A stretch of DNA of 64,000 nucleotides from Sharpea porci (GCF_009695655.1 NZ_VUNM01000007.1:31419-95418); one strand, 5' to 3'. Positions 9,304 to 18,491 are shown, counted from the first letter of the stretch. The notes: a model not told the origin generated them from the sequence alone. Numbers and translations are program-made.

Positions 9304-9990
9304 ATGGTCGAAAGTATTAAGGGACATTTGATTGTATCTTGCCAGGCATTACCTGATGAGCCCCTTCACTCATCATTTATTATGTCGAGAATGGCTAAAG
9401 CTGCATTGGAGGGTGGAGCGAAAGGTATTCGGGCAAATACAGTTGAAGACATTACGGAAATTAAGAAAACGGTTGATCTTCCTATTATTGGTATCATTAA
9501 AAAGGACTATGACGATAGTGCTGTTTATATTACACCAACAATGGATGAAGTTGATGCGTTAGTGGCATGTGGTGTAGATATTATCGCTATGGATGCCACA
9601 ATAGCGAAAAGGCCTGGTGAAAGAGAACTGGATGATTTCTTTCAGGAAGTCAGAAAGAAATATCCTGATCAGTTATTTATGTCTGACTGCTCTACTGTTG
9701 AAGAAGCTGTTCATGCTGATCAGTTAGGATTTGATTTTATTGGTACAACACTAGTAGGTTATACACCACAAAGTCAGAACATGCACATTGAAGCAGATGA
9801 CTTTAAGATTATAAGAGATATTCTTGCCCAGGTTGTTCATCCGGTGATAGCCGAAGGGAATATCGACACCCCACAAAAGGCAAAAAGAGTGCTCGAACTA
9901 GGGGCTTATAGTGTTGTTGTGGGATCAATTATTACACGTCCACAAGTTATCACAAGAAGATTTACAAAAGTAATTGAGGGAGGAAAATAG
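9304..9990 (+). CDS. nanE: N-acetylmannosamine-6-phosphate 2-epimerase
   Basis: The 228-aa TIM-barrel enzyme converts ManNAc-6-P into GlcNAc-6-P. Family-typical stretches are visible: [15 protein letters not shown] at the N-terminus, [14 protein letters not shown], the [12 protein letters not shown] active-site segment (lysine region), [14 protein letters not shown], and the C-terminal phosphate-binding part AEGNIDTP / [10 protein letters not shown]. Length is normal. AAAGGAG precedes the ATG. The next gene follows after 1 bp. No nanA (sialate lyase) or nanK (ManNAc kinase) is in the window, which suggests that the substrate arrives already phosphorylated through the PTS next door. Confidence 0.95.
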   Translation: MVESIKGHLIVSCQALPDEPLHSSFIMSRMAKAALEGGAKGIRANTVEDITEIKKTVDLPIIGIIKKDYDDSAVYITPTMDEVDALVACGVDIIAMDATIAKRPGERELDDFFQEVRKKYPDQLFMSDCSTVEEAVHADQLGFDFIGTTLVGYTPQSQNMHIEADDFKIIRDILAQVVHPVIAEGNIDTPQKAKRVLELGAYSVVVGSIITRPQVITRRFTKVIEGGK

Positions 9991-9991
9991 T

Positions 9992-11284
9992 ATGGATGCT
10001 TTTATGGATAAACTCGCTAATAAGATGTTACCATTCGCGCAAAAGCTTTCTGAAAATAGATATCTTGGTGCAATCAGAGATGCCTTTGTGACAATTATGC
10101 CTATTATTATTGGCTGTTCTTTATTTACGTTATTGAATTGTGTATTCCTTGGTAAAGGTCACTATTTCGATCAATGGTTTGGTCAACCATTTAACGGTGT
10201 AGTGGAAATGGGGAGTGCAATTTCATCAGCTGGTATGAGTGTGATGGCATTATTAATTGTATTCTTAGTTGCGAAGAACTTAGCTGAACGCTATAAAATG
10301 GATGGCAGTATGGCTGCTACAAGTGCTGTTGTGGATTTCTTGATTGTGACAAAATTCCTTTCTACAGCGAAATTAGGGGAATTCATTCAGACTTATTATT
10401 TAGGTGCAGCTGGTTTATTTACAGCATTTATTTGTGCAATTGCGACAGTGGAGATTATTCGTAAACTGATGAATGTTAAGGCATTAGTGATTAAAATGCC
10501 AGATAGTGTACCAAGCGGTATTGCTAGAAGCTTTAACAGCATGATTCCTGTGATTCTTACAATGTTGATCTTTGGTATTATTCGTTTAATCACAAATGCG
10601 ATTGGTATGCCACTTAATGATATTATCTTTAAAGGCTTACAGCAGCCATTAAGTGCTATTGTGACATCACCAGTAGGATTAATCGTTATTTATATCTTCT
10701 ATATGCTTTTATGGGGATTTGGTATTCATTCGGCTTATATTATTGGCACACCAATTCTTGAACCTATCTATCTTGCAAACTTAACAGCTAATGCTGCATT
10801 AATTTCAAAAGGTGCTGCTGCCACAAATATTCTGACAAAGCCATTTACTGACGGCACGATGTTTATGGGTGGTGCTGGTAATATGTTGGCTTTAGTCATT
10901 GCCATCTTCATTGTATCAAAGCGTAGTGATTATCGAGATATTGCGAAATTAGGCTTTGTGCCAGCACTCTTTAATATCTCTGAACCTATTATGTTTGGTT
11001 TACCAGTAGTCATGAACCCAATCTTAATTATTCCTATGATTCTTGTGACTTTAGCTGGTTTACTGATTGGCTATATTTCTACTATTGTAGGTTTGATGGG
11101 TTATACTTATGTATTAGTGCCTTGGACAACACCACCAGTGATTGGCTTATTCCTCTCTTCAGGAGCTAATGTTGGTGCTGCTTTGACAGGTGTGATTATT
11201 CTTGTTGTCTCAGTTATTATTTATATGCCTTTTGTGAAAGTTATGGATAAGGCTTTAGAAGCAGAGGCAACAAATGAAGAATAA
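9992..11284 (+). CDS. PTS transporter EIIC, lactose/cellobiose family
   Basis: The 430-aa polytopic membrane protein has about 10 hydrophobic segments and is of the PTS_EIIC (CelB-like) family: AFVTIMPIIIGCSLFTLLN, then GIHSAYIIGTPILEPI and FNISEPIMFGLPVVMNP. The conserved FNISEPIMFG motif is part of the substrate site. EIIA and EIIB domains are absent and must come from elsewhere. The ATG at 9992, with GAGGGAGG at 9976-9983, is preferred over a GTG at 9974 inside nanE. Because the neighbour is a ManNAc-6-P epimerase, uptake of ManNAc or a related amino sugar is the likely role (inference). It overlaps the next gene by 11 bp. Confidence 0.9.
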   Translation: MDAFMDKLANKMLPFAQKLSENRYLGAIRDAFVTIMPIIIGCSLFTLLNCVFLGKGHYFDQWFGQPFNGVVEMGSAISSAGMSVMALLIVFLVAKNLAERYKMDGSMAATSAVVDFLIVTKFLSTAKLGEFIQTYYLGAAGLFTAFICAIATVEIIRKLMNVKALVIKMPDSVPSGIARSFNSMIPVILTMLIFGIIRLITNAIGMPLNDIIFKGLQQPLSAIVTSPVGLIVIYIFYMLLWGFGIHSAYIIGTPILEPIYLANLTANAALISKGAAATNILTKPFTDGTMFMGGAGNMLALVIAIFIVSKRSDYRDIAKLGFVPALFNISEPIMFGLPVVMNPILIIPMILVTLAGLLIGYISTIVGLMGYTYVLVPWTTPPVIGLFLSSGANVGAALTGVIILVVSVIIYMPFVKVMDKALEAEATNEE

Positions 11285-12035
11285 TGTTGTTGTTTTTGAT
11301 TTAGATGGGACTTTGTTGGACTGTGATAATCATATTATTGGTGGAACTGAGACTTTAGCACTTCTACAAAAACTACAAGCCAATAATTATCGTCTAGCTA
11401 TTTGTACAGGTCGTCTTGATCATGATATTGTTGCCATCAACAATCTTTATGACTTAAATATCAATGAGCGTATCTCACAAAATGGTGCTGTCTTCTACCA
11501 AGGTGATCATCTTGAAGCGACATTATTGGACAAACATTCAGCATTAGCCTTAAATCAACTACTCAAAAACTATCCCAATGTTCGTGTCGAAATGAATACA
11601 ATTTCTAATCGTTACTGGCATAGTGATCGTGACCCTGATTTCCCTAAAGAATTCTATGATTCTTCGATTATTACACAACAAGATTATGGTGATATTATTC
11701 CCTTTCAACCGGTTGTCTTATTCTTGATTGTTGGTCAGATGGAAGATTTAAAAGCAATTCAAAAAGAAATCATTGGTCGTTATGAAAATGTTGATGCCAT
11801 CATGACATCAGCGACTTCATTAGAAGTTGTGCCACAAGGCATCTCAAAAGGTAAGGCGTTAGAAAGGATGTATCCTGAGGCATGTGTTTATGCGATTGGA
11901 GATTCGGAAAGTGATACATCCATGGCCCAATATGCCAAGCAATTCTATTATGCTGGTGAGGGCTTTGATGACGGCATGAAAGTCAACACGATTACCGAAG
12001 CATTAGAAGATATTGTGAAGAAAGCTGGGATATAA
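11274..12035 (+). CDS. HAD-superfamily (Cof-type) phosphatase
   Basis: The 253-aa protein has HAD motif I at the N-terminus (VVFDLDGTLLD; nucleophile and acid Asp pair). Motif II-like ICTGR follows. The C-terminal motif III/IV lysine and acidic cluster is SKGKALERMY plus YAIGDSESDTSMAQYA. The C2-type cap (about 80-185) is typical of Cof hydrolases that act on sugar phosphates. Its reading frame overlaps the EIIC gene, so it belongs to the same operon. It may dephosphorylate a pathway intermediate or detoxify accumulated sugar phosphate; the substrate cannot be read from sequence. Confidence 0.9.
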   Translation: MKNNVVVFDLDGTLLDCDNHIIGGTETLALLQKLQANNYRLAICTGRLDHDIVAINNLYDLNINERISQNGAVFYQGDHLEATLLDKHSALALNQLLKNYPNVRVEMNTISNRYWHSDRDPDFPKEFYDSSIITQQDYGDIIPFQPVVLFLIVGQMEDLKAIQKEIIGRYENVDAIMTSATSLEVVPQGISKGKALERMYPEACVYAIGDSESDTSMAQYAKQFYYAGEGFDDGMKVNTITEALEDIVKKAGI

Positions 12036-12036
12036 C

Positions 12037-13524
12037 ATGAAAACACTCTTTTTACCATTGGATGAACGCCCTTGTAATGCTGACTTCCCAAGAATGTTGG
12101 CGAATACCAACCAACAGTTGACATTATTGATGCCTGAAAGCAAGATTCTTGCCCATAAACGTAAAGCAGCAGATTTTGAAGGCATCAAGGCGTATCTTTT
12201 AGAACATTGCCAGGAAGCTGATAATGCCGTAATTTCTCTCGATATGCTTCTTTATGGTGGGTTAATTCCTTCACGTTTGCATCATCTTGATATTGTGGAA
12301 TTAGAGAATAGGCTTGATGTTATTTCAATGCTTAAGATTCACAACCCCCAATTAAAAATCTATGCCTTTCAATGTATTATGCGTTGTCCGCAATATAATT
12401 CATCTGAGGAAGAACCTGATTATTATGAAGATTATGGTTATGCGCTTTTTAGAAAGTCTTATTTAGAAGATAAAGAAGTTCGCGATACTCTTACAAAGCA
12501 AGAACAGGATGAGCTACATAGCATTCATATTCCACAAGAATATGAAAAAGACTATGAGAGTCGTCGTCATACCAATGTTCAAATGAATGCGAAAACACTG
12601 GAGCTGTTAGAAAAGCATATGATTGATTTTCTTGTCATTCCCCAGGATGATTCCTCACCCTATGGATATACAGCGATGGATCAAAAAAAGATTCTTGCCC
12701 AAGTCAAAGAAAAGCATCTTGAGTATCGTTGCATGGTCTATCCTGGTGCTGATGAAGTTGGTATGTCATTGTTGACAAGAGCCTACAATACATTCTATAA
12801 CCGCCAGTTATCTATATATCCTCTCTATGCTTCCATTCTTGGCCCAACCATTATTCCACGCTATGAAGATCGGCCAATGTATGAAAGCTTGAAATCCCAT
12901 ATTCAAGTCACGGGCGCAAAAATGGCACATAGTATTGAAGATGCAGATGCTATTCTGGCTATTAATTGCCCAGGAAAATATATGCAGGAATCTTTTGATG
13001 ATGTAAAAGATATTACTTATACGTCCTATCGTAATCTCATGTCTTTTGCCTTGATGATCGATGATTTTATTAAAAAGGGATATAAAGTAGGTCTATGTGA
13101 CAGTGCTTATTCTAATGGTGGAGATATCGACTTGATTACTTATCTTGATTACTTTGATATCTTAGACAAACTTTATGCCTATGCTGGATGGAATACGAAT
13201 TGTAATACGCTAGGTACTGTGCTTTCCCAAATGCAATTAGCAGAAGATATTCCCCTCAACAATAACATCTATCGTTATATCGAAGATGTTTTCTATCAAG
13301 CTGATGTACGTAAGTATGTTGTTGAGCATGATTTAAAAGAACTTGGGCTGAGTTATTATGATTTCAAGGATCAGCAGGATGTTGTTGAAGAACGCATTAG
13401 TCACTATCTCCTAGAACACTATAACCGCCTCAAGTTATCTCAACACTATCCCATCCAACAACTCAAAGTAAGTATGCCTTGGAAGAGAATGTTTGAAATT
13501 GGTATGAAGGTGACGATGAAGTAA
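12037..13524 (+). CDS. DUF4127 family protein
   Basis: The 495-aa soluble protein has no signal peptide. It matches the DUF4127 family in length and in the hallmark N-terminus: LFLPLDERPCNADFPRMLA followed by ISLDMLLYGGLIPSR. Other conserved pieces are LVIPQDDSSPYG, VYPGADEVGMSLL and LCDSAYSNGGD. The many conserved Asp, Glu and Arg residues suggest a hydrolase-like active site, but the reaction is not known to me. It sits 1 bp after the HAD gene in an amino-sugar operon, which argues for a cytoplasmic step in sialic-acid or amino-sugar breakdown (inference). Confidence 0.85.
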   Translation: MKTLFLPLDERPCNADFPRMLANTNQQLTLLMPESKILAHKRKAADFEGIKAYLLEHCQEADNAVISLDMLLYGGLIPSRLHHLDIVELENRLDVISMLKIHNPQLKIYAFQCIMRCPQYNSSEEEPDYYEDYGYALFRKSYLEDKEVRDTLTKQEQDELHSIHIPQEYEKDYESRRHTNVQMNAKTLELLEKHMIDFLVIPQDDSSPYGYTAMDQKKILAQVKEKHLEYRCMVYPGADEVGMSLLTRAYNTFYNRQLSIYPLYASILGPTIIPRYEDRPMYESLKSHIQVTGAKMAHSIEDADAILAINCPGKYMQESFDDVKDITYTSYRNLMSFALMIDDFIKKGYKVGLCDSAYSNGGDIDLITYLDYFDILDKLYAYAGWNTNCNTLGTVLSQMQLAEDIPLNNNIYRYIEDVFYQADVRKYVVEHDLKELGLSYYDFKDQQDVVEERISHYLLEHYNRLKLSQHYPIQQLKVSMPWKRMFEIGMKVTMK

Positions 13525-13573
13525 ATTTCCATCATATTATGTATTGTGTTATGATACATTTAGGTGATGAAAT

Positions 13574-14398
13574 ATGAGTAAATTTCTTAAAAGCATTACA
13601 ACAACAATAGAAGAACATTATGATGAACTGACACAAGTAGAGAAGAGAATTGCGGATTATTTTATCAATAATATGTCACAAGATGATTATTCTTCTAAGA
13701 ATGTGGCATCACAAATCTATGTATCAGAAGCTTCATTGTCCCGTTTTGCGAAAAAGTTAGGCTTTAAAGGCTATCGTGAATTTGTCTTTGCCTATACGAA
13801 TCAGATTAATGAAAATAAGCGTTTAGATTGTTTAACAGAATTTACGATTCATCAATATGAAACCATTCTAGAGAAAGCCTATGCCATTATTGATAATCAC
13901 CAAATGGTTAAAATAGCCAAATGGCTAGATGGCTACCAAAGAGTCTTTATCTATGGTGTAGGTTCTTCTTCTTTAGCTGCACAAGAATTCTATTCCCGTT
14001 TTAGACGTATTGGCCTTGATGTTGATGCCCAGACAAGCCCCAATGACATCGCCCTCAATATCTCAAGAGTCACCAAACAAAGCTTAGTGATTGGTATTTC
14101 TATTTCAGGTATTACGGAAGAAGTTGTCAATGGCTTAAAAGCGGCTCATCAAAAGGGCGCTAAGACGATATTGTTGACGGGGAAGAGAAGTGCTTATTTT
14201 GAAGCCTTTATTGATGAAATTGTACGTTTGGCTTATATTCCTAATATGAATGTGTCCAATATCATCTCACCACAATTACCAGCTCTTATTATGATTGATA
14301 TTATTTATACGCATTACTTGAATTATAATCGCGAAGGTAAGATTGAAAAACTCAATGAAACCTTAAAACAAATCAATTATCCTTTAGAAAAGTCGTGA
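13574..14398 (+). CDS. MurR/RpiR-family transcriptional regulator
   Basis: The 274-aa protein has an N-terminal helix-turn-helix (about 1-75, including TQVEKRIADYFINNM and YVSEASLSRFAKKLGFKGY). A C-terminal SIS sugar-phosphate-binding domain follows (about 105-245: VFIYGVGSSSLAAQEF, VIGISISGITEEVV). It is probably the sensor of the amino-sugar operon, binding a sugar phosphate such as ManNAc-6-P or GlcNAc-6-P. The 49-bp upstream gap contains an inverted repeat ATGTAT-N9-ATACAT (13539-13559), so it may have its own autoregulated promoter. It overlaps the next gene at the GTGA stop. Confidence 0.93.
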   Translation: MSKFLKSITTTIEEHYDELTQVEKRIADYFINNMSQDDYSSKNVASQIYVSEASLSRFAKKLGFKGYREFVFAYTNQINENKRLDCLTEFTIHQYETILEKAYAIIDNHQMVKIAKWLDGYQRVFIYGVGSSSLAAQEFYSRFRRIGLDVDAQTSPNDIALNISRVTKQSLVIGISISGITEEVVNGLKAAHQKGAKTILLTGKRSAYFEAFIDEIVRLAYIPNMNVSNIISPQLPALIMIDIIYTHYLNYNREGKIEKLNETLKQINYPLEKS

Positions 14399-14403
14399 TC
14401 TAT

Positions 14404-15837
14404 ATGCATATTAATTGGCCATTTACTAGTCATATGGTCTTACAAAGAAATCAAACAATACATTTTAGTGGTTGTTCCAACAATAACTATGTCAAAATAC
14501 AGGTTGATGAAGATATTTATGAAACAAATGTGGTGAATAAGAAGTGGAGTGTTGATTTGTATTTTGATGAAGTTGGAGGTCCTTTTTCTATTCGTGTTAT
14601 GGATGAAGAAGAGACGGTTGTTCTTGATGATTTATATGTTGGTGATGTCTTCTTAGCGGGAGGACAATCCAATATGGAATTTAAAGTCAAAGAAGGCCTT
14701 CCTTCAGCATTTGAATGTAAGGGGAATGTGCGTTATCTGCATGTCCCTCGATATGTCTATGAGAAAGAAGGAAAGCTTTATCCAGAAGAGGAAAGAAAGA
14801 ACTGGCAGGTCCTTGATGATCAAAGCTATCTTGAATTATCAGCAGTTGCCTATTATTTCTGTCAGCATCTTCCTAGCGATATCCCTATTGGTATCATCGA
14901 TCTCAATAAGGGTGGAACTTCAGCCTCATGTTGGCTAAGCGAAGATGTGCTAAAAAGTGATCCTGTACTTAAAAAGACCTATATTGATGGTTATTATGAA
15001 GATGTCCATACAACATTAGAAGAACAATATCAAGCCACATGTAACTACAATCAAAAACTCAACACCTATCTTTCCATGTTCAACAACTTTAAACAACAAC
15101 ATCCAGAAATGACAGTTGCGCAGATGAAAGATCAAGTTGGACATACACCATGGCCACCAGCCAAAGGACATTTTGATTTTAGAAGACCATCAGGTCTCTA
15201 TGAGTATATGTTGAAGAGTGTTTTCAACTATCCAATAAGTGCTGTGCTTTGGTATCAAGGTGAAGAAGATTCCCTTAAACCTCAGCATTATGAACATTTA
15301 ATGGAAGCCATGATTAATTGTTGGAGAAAGGTTTATGGTAGAGAATTGCCATTCTTTATTCTTCAATTACCAGAATATGATGGCATGAATATATGGCATT
15401 TTGGCTCTATTCGGATTATCCAGTGGCAGTTATCACAGAATGAAGATCATGTTTACCTAGTACCATTATTGGGATGTGGTGAGAAAGATAATGTTCATCC
15501 TGTTGATAAAAGTGTTGCAGGGTATCGCCTAGCTGAAAGTGTTAAACATGAGTATTATCATAAATCCGGGTCAGTTTTTCCTAAGTTAGAAAGTTATGAC
15601 TATGATGGTCATACACTTACTATAACTTTTGATCAGTCATTAAAAGATACAACACTTCAAGTCAATGCAAAAACATTAAAAGGAACGATAAAAGTAGACC
15701 TGACAGCAAGAAAAAAGCAATTGATTTGTACTCAGGATGACTTAGTATCAATTGCTTATGGTGATGAAGATTACTTTACTGAGTACTTCGTTGGTATAAA
15801 TGGTATACCTATTTCACCTTTTATGATTACAATTTAA
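14404..15837 (+). CDS. Sialate O-acetylesterase (SASA family)
   Basis: The 477-aa protein carries the SASA/SGNH signature FLAGGQSNMEF, with catalytic Ser89. A distal catalytic His lies in DNVHPVDKS (His365). An oxyanion-type SAVLWYQGEED block (around residues 278-290) lies between them. These enzymes remove O-acetyl groups from sialic acids so that they can be degraded. No signal peptide is seen, so it should act in the cytoplasm. Start is either the GTG at 14395 that overlaps the regulator stop or the ATG at 14404; no ribosome site decides it, and the ATG matches the usual family N-terminus. Last gene of the operon. Confidence 0.9.
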   Translation: MHINWPFTSHMVLQRNQTIHFSGCSNNNYVKIQVDEDIYETNVVNKKWSVDLYFDEVGGPFSIRVMDEEETVVLDDLYVGDVFLAGGQSNMEFKVKEGLPSAFECKGNVRYLHVPRYVYEKEGKLYPEEERKNWQVLDDQSYLELSAVAYYFCQHLPSDIPIGIIDLNKGGTSASCWLSEDVLKSDPVLKKTYIDGYYEDVHTTLEEQYQATCNYNQKLNTYLSMFNNFKQQHPEMTVAQMKDQVGHTPWPPAKGHFDFRRPSGLYEYMLKSVFNYPISAVLWYQGEEDSLKPQHYEHLMEAMINCWRKVYGRELPFFILQLPEYDGMNIWHFGSIRIIQWQLSQNEDHVYLVPLLGCGEKDNVHPVDKSVAGYRLAESVKHEYYHKSGSVFPKLESYDYDGHTLTITFDQSLKDTTLQVNAKTLKGTIKVDLTARKKQLICTQDDLVSIAYGDEDYFTEYFVGINGIPISPFMITI

Positions 15838-15846
15838 GATATATTA

Positions 15847-15876
15847 ACTGTGAGATGATTCATCTCACAGTATTTT
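15847..15876 (+). terminator. Terminator of the amino-sugar operon
   Basis: Perfect 11-bp stem ACTGTGAGATG / CATCTCACAGT with loop ATT, then ATTTTT. It begins 10 bp after the esterase stop. Confidence 0.88.
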
Positions 15877-15896
15877 TATGGGCGCTTTAAGAAATC

Positions 15897-16192
15897 GTGG
15901 GGTCTTAGCTGACAAAATTTAAATTCGTTTTAAAAAACTGTGGGGTCAGTATGCACCTGATACATATGATTCCACAGTTTTTGTCCGTCCCATTAGTTTT
16001 AGATTGTTGTTTAGTATCTTCTTAGCATAATTCTTTATTGTCTATAATTTCATTCCCCTTCATCTAAGAGACGGACCTCATTATTATGCATAATTTAAAA
16101 GGATCATGAAATATATGTTCATGCCCCTGCGATATTTTATAGCCTCATATCTAAATGACCCCACAATTATTTAAAGGGCTACTATGACCCCA
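15897..16192. repeat. Nested inverted repeats (GTGGGGTC / TGACCCCA), possible small element remnant
   Basis: GTGGGGTC occurs at 15897-15904 and GTGGGGTCA at 15940-15948. The inverse occurs at 16156-16164 (TGACCCCAC) and 16185-16192 (TGACCCCA). The four copies form two nested inverted pairs around about 200-300 bp with no gene. A second stem, AAAAACTGTGG / CCACAGTTTTT, spans about 15934-15982. This could be a decayed MITE or an IS end. No transposase is visible. Confidence 0.45.
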
Positions 16193-16218
16193 TGATTATT
16201 TAATATACCTGCATTTTT

Positions 16219-16867
16219 TTATTTCCGTGATTTGAATAATCTATCGGCTTTTCTATCATTTCCATAGTAACGCTCTTGTTCAAGCTTGTGTTCCTTATAA
16301 TTCCTGGTGACAGAATTAGCTGTTCCAGTAGTTGGTAAACTATGCACATTCGCAACAATGCTAACACTATCCACTTTACCAACGGTGCTTGAACTGGCAG
16401 CATTATAGTCTTTTCTATTTACAAGGTAAGGAATGCTACCGCCATTATAATCGCTATTATACCCCTTCATGATTCTTACTTTTTTTCCATCTTTATTTCT
16501 CTTCATTGTATAAAAATCATATTGATAAATCGGTATTCTGGTTTTTATAGCTGCTTCAAAGACATTATCTGTAGCAGGTCCATATACTATAATACCTGAT
16601 GGATGCAGCACATCAACGACTATTGTAACCCGTTCTATAATTTAACTACATATCCCTGTAGATTATTTAAAATCGGAATAAAATTGCTATCGTTGCAATA
16701 GAATGAGATCCCTAATATTTCTGTAACAATTACATCTTGTCTTCTATCCCACTAGAATAATTCTTTTGGTGGTTCTTTAGGAAGCATCCATTCTTCGATG
16801 ATAGGATATCCATCTGGCTTTGTTTTTTTGGCATTTTTTGTTAATTTTGCTTGAAATACATCCCTAT
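16219..16867 (-). pseudogene. Broken DUF4417-like gene
   Basis: Reading the minus strand from about 16867, one frame gives RDVFQAKLTKNAKKTKPDGY ... EEWMLPKEPPKELF, a stop, then DRRQDVIVTEILGISFYC ... LQGYVVKL and another stop. A shifted frame continues with IIERVTIVVDVLHPSGIIVYG and an open C-terminal part to 16219. The order and the PxxIIVYG phrase resemble DUF4417 proteins, which are common in phages and mobile elements. The family middle region is missing between the two halves, so the gene carries an internal deletion plus two stops. Family assignment is tentative; the broken state is clear. Confidence 0.55.
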
Positions 16868-16870
16868 GTC

Positions 16871-16954
16871 ATGATTGATGCACAACATATTGCTGAATTA
16901 GTATCTTGTGAAACTTATGAAGAGTTTTTCAATAAACTGAGAAGTATGATATAA
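16871..16954 (+). other. Gene-tail remnant, 27 codons
   Basis: A short plus-strand frame reads MIDAQHIAELVSCETYEEFF and ends at a TAA directly before a strong terminator. It looks like the last part of a lost gene rather than a complete one, because no ribosome site precedes the ATG. I do not recognise the parent. Confidence 0.35.
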
Positions 16955-16957
16955 ATG

Positions 16958-16988
16958 AAAGCATCTGTTTTATGAACGGATGCTTTTT
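16958..16988 (+). terminator. Intrinsic terminator
   Basis: Stem AAAGCATCTGTT / AACGGATGCTTT (one G-U pair), then TTT. It serves the deleted upstream gene and insulates vsr. Confidence 0.8.
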
Positions 16989-16994
16989 GTTTGG

Positions 16995-17024
16995 TTACAG
17001 TTCAAAGACATTATTTGTTATAAT
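16995..17024 (+). promoter_or_regulatory. Promoter of vsr
   Basis: TTACAG (16995-17000), 18 bp, then TATAAT (17019-17024), 20 bp upstream of the start codon. Confidence 0.65.
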
Positions 17025-17044
17025 GGAAACAGGTGGGTGATGGT

Positions 17045-17449
17045 ATGGATGAGAAGCGTTCAAACAATATGAAAGCTATTAAAGGCAAAGATACGTCTTT
17101 AGAACTTAAAGTACGCAAATATCTCTATCATCATGGTTTTCGTTATCGCAAGAATGTGAGAGGATTACCCGGTACACCTGATATTGTTATCGATAAATAT
17201 CATGTATGTATCTTTGTCAATGGCTGTTTCTGGCATCATCACTATCATTGCAAGCTAGCGACTGTGCCTAAAAGTCATCATTGCTATTGGGTTAAGAAGA
17301 TTGAGCGTAATATGACTAATGACGCTAAGAACTACCACCTTCTTGAACAAATGGATTATCGTGTTCTAACTGTTTGGGAATGTGAAATCAAGGATGCTTT
17401 TGAAGCAACAATGAACAATCTTATAGAAGAAATCAAAGATATTGACTAA
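17045..17449 (+). CDS. vsr: Very short patch repair (Vsr) DNA mismatch endonuclease
   Basis: The 134-aa protein starts MDEKRSNNMKAIKGKDT. It carries the Vsr core: RYRKNVRGLPGTPDIVIDKY (catalytic Asp) and FVNGCFWHHH with the zinc-binding Cys and His residues, plus WECEIKD near the end. Vsr nicks next to T:G mismatches that arise when 5-methylcytosine deaminates. It normally travels with a C5-cytosine methyltransferase, and none is present here. The upstream region is full of gene fragments, so a lost restriction-modification partner is plausible. The ATG at 17045, with AGGTGGGTG upstream, is preferred over GTG 17033. Confidence 0.94.
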   Translation: MDEKRSNNMKAIKGKDTSLELKVRKYLYHHGFRYRKNVRGLPGTPDIVIDKYHVCIFVNGCFWHHHYHCKLATVPKSHHCYWVKKIERNMTNDAKNYHLLEQMDYRVLTVWECEIKDAFEATMNNLIEEIKDID

Positions 17450-17466
17450 GGTTGATATCTTTTTTG
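17435..17466 (+). terminator. Terminator of vsr
   Basis: Stem AAGATAT / ATATCTT overlapping the end of the gene, followed by TTTTT. Confidence 0.65.
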
Positions 17467-17553
17467 TGTTATAAGTAGTATTTCATTAATTAGTCACTTA
17501 TTTGCTTAAAAGGCCAAAAAAATTGAGGTCTACGTGTATAAAATATAAAATAT

Positions 17554-17587
17554 GAAATTGCATTACATAAAATATTTGAAATATAAT
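17554..17587 (+). promoter_or_regulatory. Promoter and operator copy upstream of the MurR-type regulator
   Basis: The motif GAAAT-TGC-ATTACA (17554-17567) matches the two copies upstream of murQ. It overlaps a promoter TTGCAT (17558-17563), 18 bp, TATAAT (17582-17587). A partial fourth copy (GAAATATAATAAGG) starts at 17578. Autoregulation is the natural reading. Confidence 0.6.
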
Positions 17588-17608
17588 AAGGTGTAGGAGG
17601 ATGGAGTC

Positions 17609-18445
17609 ATGAGCGTTAATGATAGAATACATGCATCTTATAATGAATTGACTGAAAGTGAGAAAAGGATTGCAAAATACTTTTTAAAGCATGGTGATGA
17701 AATGATTTCCTATTCATCAAAACAAATGGCAGAACTATGTCATACAAGTGCACCAACGATTGTCCGTTTTGCGAGAACACTTGGCTATAAAGGTCTTGCA
17801 GACTTAAAGGTGGATCTCATTGTTCATAAGAAGAATGAGGTTCCTGATTTAACAAAAGAGCTAGAACAGGATGAACATCCTATAGATTTAATTAAAGCGG
17901 TGTATTCACACCGATTAGGAAATCTCAAGCGTACTGAAGAAATGGTTGATCCACAAGTTGTCAATGAGACGGTTGATGTAATAGAAAAGGCTCAAAATAT
18001 CTATCTTTTTGGGATAGGTGCAAGTGGGAATGTATGTTTTGACCTCTATCAGAAACTCAATCGAATAGGCTATCATGCCGTTTATACACCTGATACACAT
18101 GTGCAGATTGCTTCGCTTGCAGGCGTTAAGAAAGATGATGCAGTTATTGCGATTAGTTATTCGGGTGAAACAGAATCAGTTTTAGAAAGTGCCCGTGTTG
18201 CTAAGGAGTTGGGAGCGCAGGTAATAGGAATATCGCGATTAGGCAATACTTCGCTAAGAAGTATAAGTGACTATAACTTCTTTATTCCCTATGAAGAAAA
18301 TATGCTACGTGTTGGTGCTATTGCGAGTAGGGATTCATCACTACTTATCACTGACATACTCTATCTAACACTCTTTTCTAGAAATCTAGAAAAGAACAAG
18401 AAAACACTTCAAAAAACACGGGAGTGGGCAGGAAATATCAAATAA
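17609..18445 (+). CDS. murR: MurR/RpiR-family regulator of MurNAc recycling
   Basis: The 278-aa protein has an N-terminal helix-turn-helix (about 1-75: ELTESEKRIAKYFLKHG, CHTSAPTIVRFARTLGYKG). A SIS domain follows (about 120-250: IYLFGIGASGNVCFDLYQ, VIAISYSGETESVLESARVA). GGAGG precedes the ATG at 17609. MurR proteins sense MurNAc-6-P and control murQP. The genes murQ, murP and mupG follow on the same strand, and identical operator-like motifs lie in front of both this gene and murQ. The symbol is given on this context. Confidence 0.88.
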   Translation: MSVNDRIHASYNELTESEKRIAKYFLKHGDEMISYSSKQMAELCHTSAPTIVRFARTLGYKGLADLKVDLIVHKKNEVPDLTKELEQDEHPIDLIKAVYSHRLGNLKRTEEMVDPQVVNETVDVIEKAQNIYLFGIGASGNVCFDLYQKLNRIGYHAVYTPDTHVQIASLAGVKKDDAVIAISYSGETESVLESARVAKELGAQVIGISRLGNTSLRSISDYNFFIPYEENMLRVGAIASRDSSLLITDILYLTLFSRNLEKNKKTLQKTREWAGNIK

Positions 18446-18491
18446 TATTATTTGAAGCTAGGGAAACCTGGCTTTTATTATGTTTCTATAT

